Origin: an uncultured Oscillospiraceae bacterium
GTDB taxonomy: Bacteria; Bacillota; Clostridia; Oscillospirales; Ruminococcaceae
Length of the DNA stretch: 64,000 nt
Direction of reading: 5' to 3'
NCBI GenBank assembly: GCA_900540595.1
Contig: UQGL01000002.1
Span: 1 to 64,000 of the forward strand
The notes beneath the pieces were generated by a model, which worked only from the letters and a program-made list of their open reading frames with translations, searched no databases and was not told where the DNA came from. Of the stretch, positions 35,715 through 42,791 are shown piece by piece; position 1 is the stretch's first letter, and each line of letters opens with the position of its first letter. Made by a program: the position numbers and the translations under genes.

Positions 35715-36417
35715 AGGACTGAAGAAGAACTACGGCGGCCTGCAGGTGCTCAAGGGCGTGGACCTGACCATCAACAAGGGTGACTGCGTTGTGCTGGTCG
35801 GTCCCTCCGGCTGCGGCAAATCCACCTTTCTGCGCTGCCTGAACCGTCTGGAGGAGCCGGACGGCGGCCACATCATCTTCAACGGCAAGGAAGTCACCGA
35901 CCACGACATTGACCATGTGCGCCAGAAGATGGGCATGGTGTTCCAGCATTTCAACCTCTTCCCCCACCTGACGGTGAAGAAGAACATCACGCTGGCCCCC
36001 GTGCGTCTGGGCCTGATGAAGCAGCCCGAGGCCGACAAGAAAGCCATGGAGCTGCTGGAGCGCATCGGTCTGGCCGACAAGGCCGACACCTACCCCAACA
36101 TGCTGTCCGGTGGCCAGAAGCAGCGCATTGCCATTGTGCGTGCGCTGGCGATGAACCCCGATGTGCTGCTGTTTGACGAGCCGACCTCCGCCCTTGACCC
36201 CGAGATGGTCGGCGAGGTGTTGGAATTGATGAAGGAGCTGGCCCGCGGCGGCATGACGATGGTCTGTGTCACCCATGAGATGGGCTTTGCCCGCGAGGTC
36301 GCAAACCGCATCATCTTCATCGATGAGGGCATCGTCAAGGTCGATAAGGCCCCGCAGGAGTTCTTTGCCAACCCCGAAAACGAGCGCTTGAAGGCATTTT
36401 TGTCAAAGGTGCTGTAA
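35701..36417 (+). CDS. Amino-acid ABC transporter ATP-binding protein
   Basis: 238 residues from GTG 35701; AGGAGG lies 10 bases upstream. Walker [10 protein letters not shown] (about 32-40), Q-loop [12 protein letters not shown], signature [11 protein letters not shown], Walker [17 protein letters not shown]-loop CVTHEMGFA, closely resembling GlnQ/HisP. It powers the importer formed with the two preceding genes. A strong terminator follows at 15 bases. Confidence 0.95.
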   Translation: MIDVKGLKKNYGGLQVLKGVDLTINKGDCVVLVGPSGCGKSTFLRCLNRLEEPDGGHIIFNGKEVTDHDIDHVRQKMGMVFQHFNLFPHLTVKKNITLAPVRLGLMKQPEADKKAMELLERIGLADKADTYPNMLSGGQKQRIAIVRALAMNPDVLLFDEPTSALDPEMVGEVLELMKELARGGMTMVCVTHEMGFAREVANRIIFIDEGIVKVDKAPQEFFANPENERLKAFLSKVL

Positions 36418-36432
36418 AATAGTGAATGTATA

Positions 36433-36469
36433 AAAGCGGTCTGCCGATGGATTTTCGGCAGGCCGCTTT
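36433..36469 (+). terminator. Terminator of the amino-acid ABC operon
   Basis: 15-bp stem (36433-36447 with 36455-36469, one wobble), 7-base loop, TTTC end. Confidence 0.75.
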
Positions 36470-36479
36470 CTTGCTGCCT

Positions 36480-36565
36480 GTAGAGGCCGCACATGCGCGG
36501 CCCGCAGCCTTGCCGTGACCGCTCGTCAGCCTTTATGCTGCGGGCCGGGCATGCCCGGCCCCTAC
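36480..36565 (+). repeat. 86-bp two-hairpin repeat, copy 4
   Basis: GTAGAGGC start, left stem centre GCACATGCGC (one wobble), 38-base spacer, standard right arm. Between the ABC operon terminator and the glycan export promoter. Confidence 0.85.
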
Positions 36566-36589
36566 CATAATTATAAACGCTGCGGCAAG

Positions 36590-36618
36590 TTGATTCTTTG
36601 CGCGAAATGTGGTAAAAT
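36590..36618 (+). promoter_or_regulatory. Promoter of the surface-glycan operon
   Basis: TTGATT (36590-36595), 17-bp spacer, TAAAAT (36613-36618), about 60 bases before the Wzm start. Confidence 0.6.
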
Positions 36619-36679
36619 ATCACTATTATTATGGATAACTGTGCAAACACGATCATACACACAAGGAACAGGTATTTTT

Positions 36680-37558
36680 ATGGCTGAAAATTTGCAAACC
36701 ACCCGCCCGGCCGAGGAGGGCTGGACCACCGTTATACGCCCCAGGACCGGCTGGTTCGACATTGATCTGCAGGAGCTCTGGCGTTACCGCGACCTGATCA
36801 CGATGTTTGTCAAGCGCAACTTTACCGTGCTGTATAAGCAGACGATCCTCGGCCCTGCGTGGATCATCCTGAACCCGCTCATCACAACGGTCATCTTCAA
36901 TATCGTGTTCGGCGGCATGGCCAACATGCCTACCGATGGCGTGCCCGGCTTTTTGTTCTACATGGCGGGCAACACGGTCTGGACTTTTTTTGCAAACTGC
37001 GTCAACAACACGGCCAACACCTTTGTGACGAACTCGCAGATCTTCGGCAAGGTTTACTTCCCCCGCCTGACGATGCCGGTCAGTCAGGTGCTGACCAGCC
37101 TGATCAACTTTGGCATTCAGGCGGCGATGTACCTGCTTTTCTGGGTGTGGTTTTTTGCCACCGGCAGCGGTGTGACCTTTACACTGTGGGTGCTGGCGGT
37201 GCCCTTTGTCATTCTGGAGGTCATGCTGCTCGGCCTCGGTGTCGGCATCATCGTATCCTCGTTGACGACAAAATACCGCGACCTTGCCATTGCCGTGGGC
37301 TTCGGCGTGCAGCTTTGGATGTACGCCTCCCCCGTTGTCTACCCGCTGTCGATGCTGGACGCCAGCCCCCGTCTGCGCGTGCTGGTTCAGCTGAACCCCA
37401 TGACCTCCCCGATCGAAATCTTCCGCATGGCGACCTTAGGCACCGGCACGGTCACGGTGTTTGGCATCGTGTACAGTCTGGTATTCACCGCCGCCGCGCT
37501 GGTGCTGGGTGTCGTGCTGTTCAGCCGCATCGAAAAAACCTTTATGGATACCGTCTGA
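36680..37558 (+). CDS. wzm: ABC-2 polysaccharide export permease (Wzm/TagG-like)
   Basis: 292 residues from ATG 36680 (site AAGGAAC). About six membrane helices after a cytoplasmic N-terminus; LWRYRDLITMFVKRNFTVLYKQTILGPAW is split here as the typical amphipathic gate helix followed by the first membrane helix (LGPAWIILNPLITTVIFNIV). FFANCVNNTANTFVTNSQIF and KVYFPRLTMPVSQVL are the conserved core. With the Wzt ATPase it moves an undecaprenyl-linked glycan across the membrane. First gene of the glycan operon. Confidence 0.9.
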   Translation: MAENLQTTRPAEEGWTTVIRPRTGWFDIDLQELWRYRDLITMFVKRNFTVLYKQTILGPAWIILNPLITTVIFNIVFGGMANMPTDGVPGFLFYMAGNTVWTFFANCVNNTANTFVTNSQIFGKVYFPRLTMPVSQVLTSLINFGIQAAMYLLFWVWFFATGSGVTFTLWVLAVPFVILEVMLLGLGVGIIVSSLTTKYRDLAIAVGFGVQLWMYASPVVYPLSMLDASPRLRVLVQLNPMTSPIEIFRMATLGTGTVTVFGIVYSLVFTAAALVLGVVLFSRIEKTFMDTV

Positions 37559-37571
37559 GGGAGGGCGTATT

Positions 37572-38849
37572 ATGTCTACAACCGAAAAACGCCCTGTCAT
37601 CGAGGTTACAGGGCTGAAAAAGCAATACAAACTCGGCCAGATCGGCGGCGGTACGCTGACGCACGACCTGCAGAGCTGGTGGGCGCGCGTGCGCGGCAAG
37701 GAGGACCCGAACACCGTCATCGGCACCGACCAGCGGCTGTTTGGGCAAACCTTTATGGCGCTGAACGGCGTGGATCTGACAGTCTATCAGGGGGAGGCGC
37801 TGGGCATCATTGGCCGCAACGGCGCGGGAAAATCGACCCTGCTCAAGCTGCTGTCCCGCATCACGGCCCCCACCGAGGGTGAAATCAAAATCCGCGGCCG
37901 CGTGGCCTCGATGCTGGAGGTCGGCACCGGCTTCAACAATGAGATGACGGGCCGCGAGAATATCTATATGAACGGCGCGATCCTCGGCATGACTAAGGCC
38001 GAGATCGATGCCAAGCTGCCGCAGATCATCGAATTTTCCGAGTGCGGCGATTTTATTGACACCCCCGTCAAGCGCTATTCCAGCGGTATGTTCGTGAAAC
38101 TTGCCTTTGCCGTGGCCGCCCACCTTGACAGCGAGATCATGGTCATGGACGAGGTGCTGGCGGTCGGCGATATGAAGTTCCAGCAGAAATGCTTAGGGAA
38201 AATGAGCGATGTTGCCAATCAGGACGGCCGCACGGTGCTGTATGTCAGCCACAATATGTCCACCATCCGCCAGCTCTGCAGCCGCTGTGTCGTGCTGGAC
38301 AAGGGCAAGGTCATCTTTGACGGAGATGTGGAGCAGGCGATTGCCGTCTATATGGACACAACCGATGTGAATGTGGTCCACTACGACCTGGCCGATGTTG
38401 CCCGCATGACCGGCAGCGCCGGTAAGCGGTTCCGGCTGGAAACGCTCGACTTTGTGGATAAGGAGTCCAGCGTCTTTGCGGACACCGAGAAGATGCGCGT
38501 CAAGATCACATGGCGCGTGTCGGAGCCGTTTGCAGGCATCCACATGAAGATGAACCTCCACGCGCGGGACTCCTCCCCCGTGGGCATCACCCACCCCATC
38601 GACCTCGGCCCCGCCGAGCCGGGCAAAATCTACACCTCGGTGTTTGAATTTGACCCGAGCCTGCTGGGTGAGGGACAGTATTTCTTCTATCTCGATATTT
38701 TTGACGGCGCGCTGGCCCATGCGGTCTGTCTGGACAAGCCGGTGACCGAGTTCGCCTTTGAAGTGACCAACAGCGACCTGACGATGCCCGAATGGGCGTC
38801 CGGCTGGGGACGCATCCACTTCCCGCCCGTCAAGCTCGTGCAGGAGTAA
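37572..38849 (+). CDS. wzt: ABC polysaccharide export ATPase with C-terminal carbohydrate-binding domain (Wzt-like)
   Basis: 425 residues from ATG 37572 (GGGAGGG site). ATPase domain to about residue 270: Walker A GRNGAGKST, signature YSSGMFVKLAFAV, Walker B MVMDEVLAVGD. An N-terminal insertion (about 22-58) is typical of Wzt/TagH. Residues about 285-425 (RFRLETLDFVDKESSVFADT, LGEGQYFFYLDIFDG) form a Wzt C-terminal jelly-roll that in O-antigen exporters recognises the modified non-reducing end of the finished chain. That implies here that the glycan is completed and capped before export. Three bases separate it from the next gene. Confidence 0.92.
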   Translation: MSTTEKRPVIEVTGLKKQYKLGQIGGGTLTHDLQSWWARVRGKEDPNTVIGTDQRLFGQTFMALNGVDLTVYQGEALGIIGRNGAGKSTLLKLLSRITAPTEGEIKIRGRVASMLEVGTGFNNEMTGRENIYMNGAILGMTKAEIDAKLPQIIEFSECGDFIDTPVKRYSSGMFVKLAFAVAAHLDSEIMVMDEVLAVGDMKFQQKCLGKMSDVANQDGRTVLYVSHNMSTIRQLCSRCVVLDKGKVIFDGDVEQAIAVYMDTTDVNVVHYDLADVARMTGSAGKRFRLETLDFVDKESSVFADTEKMRVKITWRVSEPFAGIHMKMNLHARDSSPVGITHPIDLGPAEPGKIYTSVFEFDPSLLGEGQYFFYLDIFDGALAHAVCLDKPVTEFAFEVTNSDLTMPEWASGWGRIHFPPVKLVQE

Positions 38850-38852
38850 CGC

Positions 38853-39827
38853 ATGAAACCGAATCTTTACATCTGCCACACGGCCTATCAGGTGCTTGTT
38901 GACCTGCTGCGGGCCGGGCGCTGCGCCTGTGAAAATGGGCCGCATATGATGGTGCTTTCCGCGTCTGTGCCCGACACCGCCGCGCTGGCGGCCCGGCTGG
39001 ACGCGACCGGTGTTGTCAAGACGGTCATTGTCGAGGAGACAAAGTGGCCCGGCACTGTGACCGGCCCCTTTGCCCACCAGCGGGCCGCGCGGGCGTTTGA
39101 AAAGCTGTGCGGGTGGAAATTTGACCGCGCTGCGTATGAAAATGTCTACATCCACAACGATTGGAGCGTGCTGGGCCGCTACCTGCAGGACTGCCGCGCC
39201 GGGTATATCCTCTGTGAGGATACCTTCGGCAGTACGCTCGGCCCTGACCAGCATCTGGTGACTGACCAGCGCGCGGCGGCCGATTTCGCCGCGAAGCAGC
39301 GCGGAAAAGGCTACCTCTACTGGGGTGACAGCCCGTGGTGCCGCTGCGTGGAGAGCGAGGACGCCGCGAAGTGTACGCTGTTTGCCGCCGACCGCATGGT
39401 GACCGACAGCAAGGCCAAACTGTTGGAAAGCCTGACCGAGGACGAAAAAGCAATGGTGCGCCGCGTATTTTTGACCCGGCCCCTGCCGGAAAAGGCCGAT
39501 GGTGCCACGCTTTTGCTGCCCCGCAGCTTTGTGGCGGACGGCCTGATGACCCAGAGCGAGCAGGACGCGATGTTCAAGGCGGTGGCGGCAAAATATGCCG
39601 CCGGGCCGCTGTTTATCAAGACGCACCCGCGCGATGCGACCGATTATCAGGCGCTTTTCCCCGAGGCGGTCGTGCTGGAGCGCACGATGCCCAGCGAGGT
39701 GCTGAACTTTTGCCTGCCGTTTACCTTTGCCCGCGCCGTAACGGTACAGAGCTTTGTTTTGCGCGGCTTTACCGCCGCCGAAGAAAAAATCCTGCTGACG
39801 CTGGACGAAGCGAGGGCGCTGGTGTGA
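38853..39827 (+). CDS. GT52-like glycosyltransferase (sialyl/ulosonic acid transferase type)
   Basis: 324 residues. NLYICHTAYQVLVDLL at the N-terminus, CEDTFGSTLG in the middle, PLFIKTHPRDATDY and MPSEVLNFCLPFT near the end are the kind of motifs found in family 52 lipooligosaccharide sialyltransferases and related CMP-sugar-dependent GT-B enzymes (the lysine/histidine of KTHP contacts the CMP). The assignment is from pattern memory and moderate. Context supports it: a CMP-sugar synthetase is the next gene. Likely transfers the CMP-activated acidic sugar onto the glycan. No signal peptide or membrane segment. Confidence 0.6.
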   Translation: MKPNLYICHTAYQVLVDLLRAGRCACENGPHMMVLSASVPDTAALAARLDATGVVKTVIVEETKWPGTVTGPFAHQRAARAFEKLCGWKFDRAAYENVYIHNDWSVLGRYLQDCRAGYILCEDTFGSTLGPDQHLVTDQRAAADFAAKQRGKGYLYWGDSPWCRCVESEDAAKCTLFAADRMVTDSKAKLLESLTEDEKAMVRRVFLTRPLPEKADGATLLLPRSFVADGLMTQSEQDAMFKAVAAKYAAGPLFIKTHPRDATDYQALFPEAVVLERTMPSEVLNFCLPFTFARAVTVQSFVLRGFTAAEEKILLTLDEARALV

Positions 39828-39839
39828 AGGGTTGCAACT

Positions 39840-39925
39840 GTAGGGGCGGGACATGTCCCGCCCTCAACCTGATCGTAATAGAGCGCTTTCCGTAAAGCTG
39901 TGGGCCGGGCATGCCCGGCCCCTAC
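39840..39925 (+). repeat. 86-bp two-hairpin repeat, copy 5
   Basis: Left palindrome CGGGACATGTCCCG (different from the other left arms, still perfectly paired), 38-base spacer, standard right arm. Splits the glycan operon between the GT52-like and KdsB-like genes. Confidence 0.85.
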
Positions 39926-39973
39926 ATGCGTGGTTCATTTTATATATAAGCCAAATATGCGAGGTATAATACC

Positions 39974-40708
39974 ATGAAAACAATCGCTGTGATTCCGGCG
40001 CGGTATGCGAGTACGCGGATGCCGGGCAAGCCGCTGGCCGATGTGTTGGGCAAGCCGATGATCTGGTGGGTGTACAAGGCCGCCAAGGCCTGCCCGAAGC
40101 TGGACGATGTGCTGATTGCCACCGACGATGACCGCATTGCTGAGGCCTGCAAGAAGTATGATATGAAATATCTGATGACCAGCCCCGACCATGACACCCC
40201 GACCGGCCGCATCTGGGAGGTCAGCACCGTGGAGGACGCCGACCTGTATCTGCAGCTCATGGGCGACGAGCCGCTGGTCAACCCGGCGGCGTTCGACCTG
40301 ATCCTGCCCAGCGCCCTGCCCGATGACCCTTATTATGTCGCTGTGCTGACCAATGTCATGGAGCATCCGGCCGATGTCATTGATTTTTCCAACCAGAAGG
40401 TCGTGACCAACGCCGCGCGGGAAATCCTGCTGATTTCCCGCAGCCCCATCCCCTACCCCAAAGGCACGCTGGATTTTGAGTACGAGAAGGTGACCGGCAT
40501 CCAGCTGTACAGCAAGCAGGCACTGAAATTTTACCATGATACGCCGAAATCTATTCTGGAAAAGGCCGAGGAAAACGATATGATGCGCTTTATCGAGAAT
40601 GGCCATAAGGTGCACGCCATCGTCAGCCCGTACAAGACGGTCAGCGTGGACACGCCTAAAGATTTGGCGCTGGTCAATGAAATTCTGAAGGAGAAGCAGC
40701 ATGGCTGA
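39974..40708 (+). CDS. kdsB: KdsB-like 3-deoxy-ulosonate cytidylyltransferase (CMP-sugar synthetase)
   Basis: 244 residues, a normal KdsB length. The nucleotide loop AVIPARYASTRMPGKPL (4-20) and LMGDEPLVNP match KdsB closely; the downstream part (RSPIPYPK, SVDTPKDLALVNE) also follows the KdsB pattern. KdsB makes CMP-Kdo from Kdo and CTP. The organism has no LPS genes in view, so the natural substrate is probably a Kdo-like or other 2-keto-3-deoxy sugar acid used on a surface glycan. The stop overlaps the aldolase start by eight bases, tying activation to synthesis. Confidence 0.82.
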   Translation: MKTIAVIPARYASTRMPGKPLADVLGKPMIWWVYKAAKACPKLDDVLIATDDDRIAEACKKYDMKYLMTSPDHDTPTGRIWEVSTVEDADLYLQLMGDEPLVNPAAFDLILPSALPDDPYYVAVLTNVMEHPADVIDFSNQKVVTNAAREILLISRSPIPYPKGTLDFEYEKVTGIQLYSKQALKFYHDTPKSILEKAEENDMMRFIENGHKVHAIVSPYKTVSVDTPKDLALVNEILKEKQHG

Positions 40709-42260
40709 TATCAAACTGCTGGACTGCACCCTGCGCGACGGCGGCTATGTCAATGACTGGCAGTGGGGCTTCGGGCAGGCACGGCGCATCATCCAGACGC
40801 TGACCCGCGCGGGCGTTGATGTGGTCGAGGTGGGCTTTCTGCGCAATGTGGACGGCTACGACCCCGATGTCACGGTCTGCAACACCATCGAGGAGCTGAA
40901 CCGCCTGCTGCCTGACGAGAGCCAGCGCGGCCGCACGATGTACTCCGGCATGGCGATGCGCTCCAACTACGACATCGAAAAGCTGTCCCCCTACGATGGA
41001 CACGGCATCGAGATCATCCGCATCACCGCGCACGATTACGACATTAAAGACGGCATGGACTTTGCCCGCCGCATTAAAGAACTTGGCTACAAGGTCTCCA
41101 TAAACCCCATCAACATCATGGGCTACAGCGATAAAGATCTGCTCTGGATCTTTGAGCAGGTCAACGCCATCCACCCGTGGCAGTTCTCCATCGTGGATAC
41201 CTTCGGCAGCATGCGCCGCCGCGATCTGGAGCGCATCGTCAGCATGGCGGACCACAATTTGGCCCCGGACATCCGCCTGGCGCTGCACCTGCATGAGAAC
41301 ATGGCCCTGAGCTTCTGTCTGGCGCAGGAGTTTTTGGATAAACACCTGCGCCGCGATCTGGCTGTGGACGGCAGCCTGATGGGCATGGGCCGTATCCCCG
41401 GCAACCTGCCGATCGAGCTGATCGCCGATTATATGAACGAGTATTTCGGCAGCCACTACAACATTGATGATTTGATGGACGCCATTCAGGATCACATTGC
41501 GCCCATCAAGGGGGCGTGCGCATGGGGCTATACACCGGCGTATTTCCTGTCGGCCAAGTTCAATCTGCACCGCAACTATGCGGAGCATTACCTCGGCAAG
41601 GGCGATCTGACCAACCGGGACATCAACCATATTCTGGCGGACATTGCCCCCGACAAAAAGACAGTGTTTGATGCGGCCTACGCCGATGCCCTGTACACCG
41701 AGTACAAGAACCGCCGCACCGATGATACCGCCGCGCTGGCTGCCCTGCAGGCTGCCTTTGCGGGCAAGACGGTGCTGGTGCTGGCCCCCGGTGCCAGCCT
41801 TGCCGCAGAGGCAGGCCGCGCCGCTGTGGCGGCTGCAGCTGCCGATGTGACGGTATCTGCCAACTTTGTGCCGGGCTTTATGCGGCCGGACTACGCCTTC
41901 TTTACCAACGCAAAACGCTTTGATGAGGCCGCAGCCTACCCCTGCCCGCTGATCCTGACCAGCAACCTGCGCGCTGATAAGGATGCCGCTGTTGTGAATT
42001 ATGACCGGCTTTCCGCCACCGATGCGCAGGGCGGCAACAGCGTGCTGATGCTGCTGCGGCTGCTGCGCCAGTGCGGCGCGGCGGGTGTGCTGCTGGCCGG
42101 TGCCGATGGTTACCGCACGGGCACGGCGGCCTATGCCGATGCGGGCCTGCACACCCACACAGGCCGCGGCGCGGCCTACAACGCCCAGATGGCCGGTGCC
42201 ATCCGTGCGGCGGGGCTGCCGGTGCGATTCATCACCCCCAGTGAGTATGAGAGGGCCTGA
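40701..42260 (+). CDS. DRE-TIM (HMGL-like) aldolase fused to a C-terminal Rossmann-like domain
   Basis: 519 residues. Residues 1-320 are a DRE-TIM barrel: DCTLRDGG at 8-15 (metal aspartate D13 and catalytic arginine R12), the metal histidines H196 and H198 in LHLHEN, VDTFGS (165-170) and GMGRIPGN (228-235). Closest to 4-hydroxy-2-oxovalerate aldolase-type pyruvate aldolases. Residues 355-519 are a separate domain (TVLVLAPGASLAAEA, then NFVPGFMRPDYAFFTN and VLLAGADGYR) that reminds me of DUF115/MptE-like folds. Located between CMP-sugar synthetase and KdsC-like phosphatase, it is the likely maker of the 2-keto-3-deoxy acid in place of KdsA or NeuB. Specific reaction unknown. Confidence 0.8.
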   Translation: MADIKLLDCTLRDGGYVNDWQWGFGQARRIIQTLTRAGVDVVEVGFLRNVDGYDPDVTVCNTIEELNRLLPDESQRGRTMYSGMAMRSNYDIEKLSPYDGHGIEIIRITAHDYDIKDGMDFARRIKELGYKVSINPINIMGYSDKDLLWIFEQVNAIHPWQFSIVDTFGSMRRRDLERIVSMADHNLAPDIRLALHLHENMALSFCLAQEFLDKHLRRDLAVDGSLMGMGRIPGNLPIELIADYMNEYFGSHYNIDDLMDAIQDHIAPIKGACAWGYTPAYFLSAKFNLHRNYAEHYLGKGDLTNRDINHILADIAPDKKTVFDAAYADALYTEYKNRRTDDTAALAALQAAFAGKTVLVLAPGASLAAEAGRAAVAAAAADVTVSANFVPGFMRPDYAFFTNAKRFDEAAAYPCPLILTSNLRADKDAAVVNYDRLSATDAQGGNSVLMLLRLLRQCGAAGVLLAGADGYRTGTAAYADAGLHTHTGRGAAYNAQMAGAIRAAGLPVRFITPSEYERA

Positions 42261-42262
42261 CT

Positions 42263-42769
42263 ATGATACGCTTGCTGGTGCTGGATGTGGACGGCACGAT
42301 GACCGATGGCGGCGTTTACTACGATGCCACCGGCAATGAGATGAAGAAGTTTGCCATCAAGGACGGGGCCGGGCTGGTACTGGCCCGCACGGCAGGCATC
42401 CGCGTGATGATCTGCACCGGGCGGCAGAGCGAGGCCGTCCGCCGCCGCGCCGCCGATTTGAAAATTACCGATGTATACCAGAATGTCGGGCAGAAAGCTG
42501 CATTTCTGCAGGCGTTTATGGCGGAAAACGGCTATACCCGGGCACAGACCGCCTACTGCGGCGATGACCTCAACGATCTGGCGGCTATGGCGCTGTGCGG
42601 CTTTGTGGCCTGCCCGGCGGACGCTGCCGAGGAGGTAAAGGCCCGCGCAGATTATATCTGCCCCCAGCGCGGCGGCGAAGGTGCCGTGCGCGGCGCGGTC
42701 GAGAAAATTTTGCGCAGCGATGGACGCTGGAACGACGCGGTGGAAAAGGCGTTCGGCGCGGTGTTGTGA
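42263..42769 (+). CDS. KdsC-like HAD phosphatase
   Basis: 168 residues, capless HAD of the KdsC/C0 type: LDVDGTMTDGGVYY (motif I with the TDG substrate loop), IKDGAGLVLARTAGI, MICTGRQSEAV (motif II), LNDLAAM in YCGDDLNDL (motif IV). KdsC enzymes work as tetramers and remove the 8-phosphate of Kdo-8-P or 9-phosphate of nonulosonates. Two bases from the aldolase stop, so the product of that enzyme is probably phosphorylated and is dephosphorylated here before CMP activation. Confidence 0.88.
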   Translation: MIRLLVLDVDGTMTDGGVYYDATGNEMKKFAIKDGAGLVLARTAGIRVMICTGRQSEAVRRRAADLKITDVYQNVGQKAAFLQAFMAENGYTRAQTAYCGDDLNDLAAMALCGFVACPADAAEEVKARADYICPQRGGEGAVRGAVEKILRSDGRWNDAVEKAFGAVL

Positions 42770-42791
42770 TTTCGCATTTGCGGGAGATTGC

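Noticed and set aside
36515..36679. 55-residue extension of Wzm
   Set aside because: Reads through the repeat and the predicted promoter; ATG 36680 has the ribosome site.
39974..42769. Ordinary LPS Kdo pathway from a Gram-negative
   Set aside because: No lpxC, waaA, lpt or kdsA/kdsD genes, and all surrounding signals (T-box, AGGAGG sites, clostridial families) are Firmicute.
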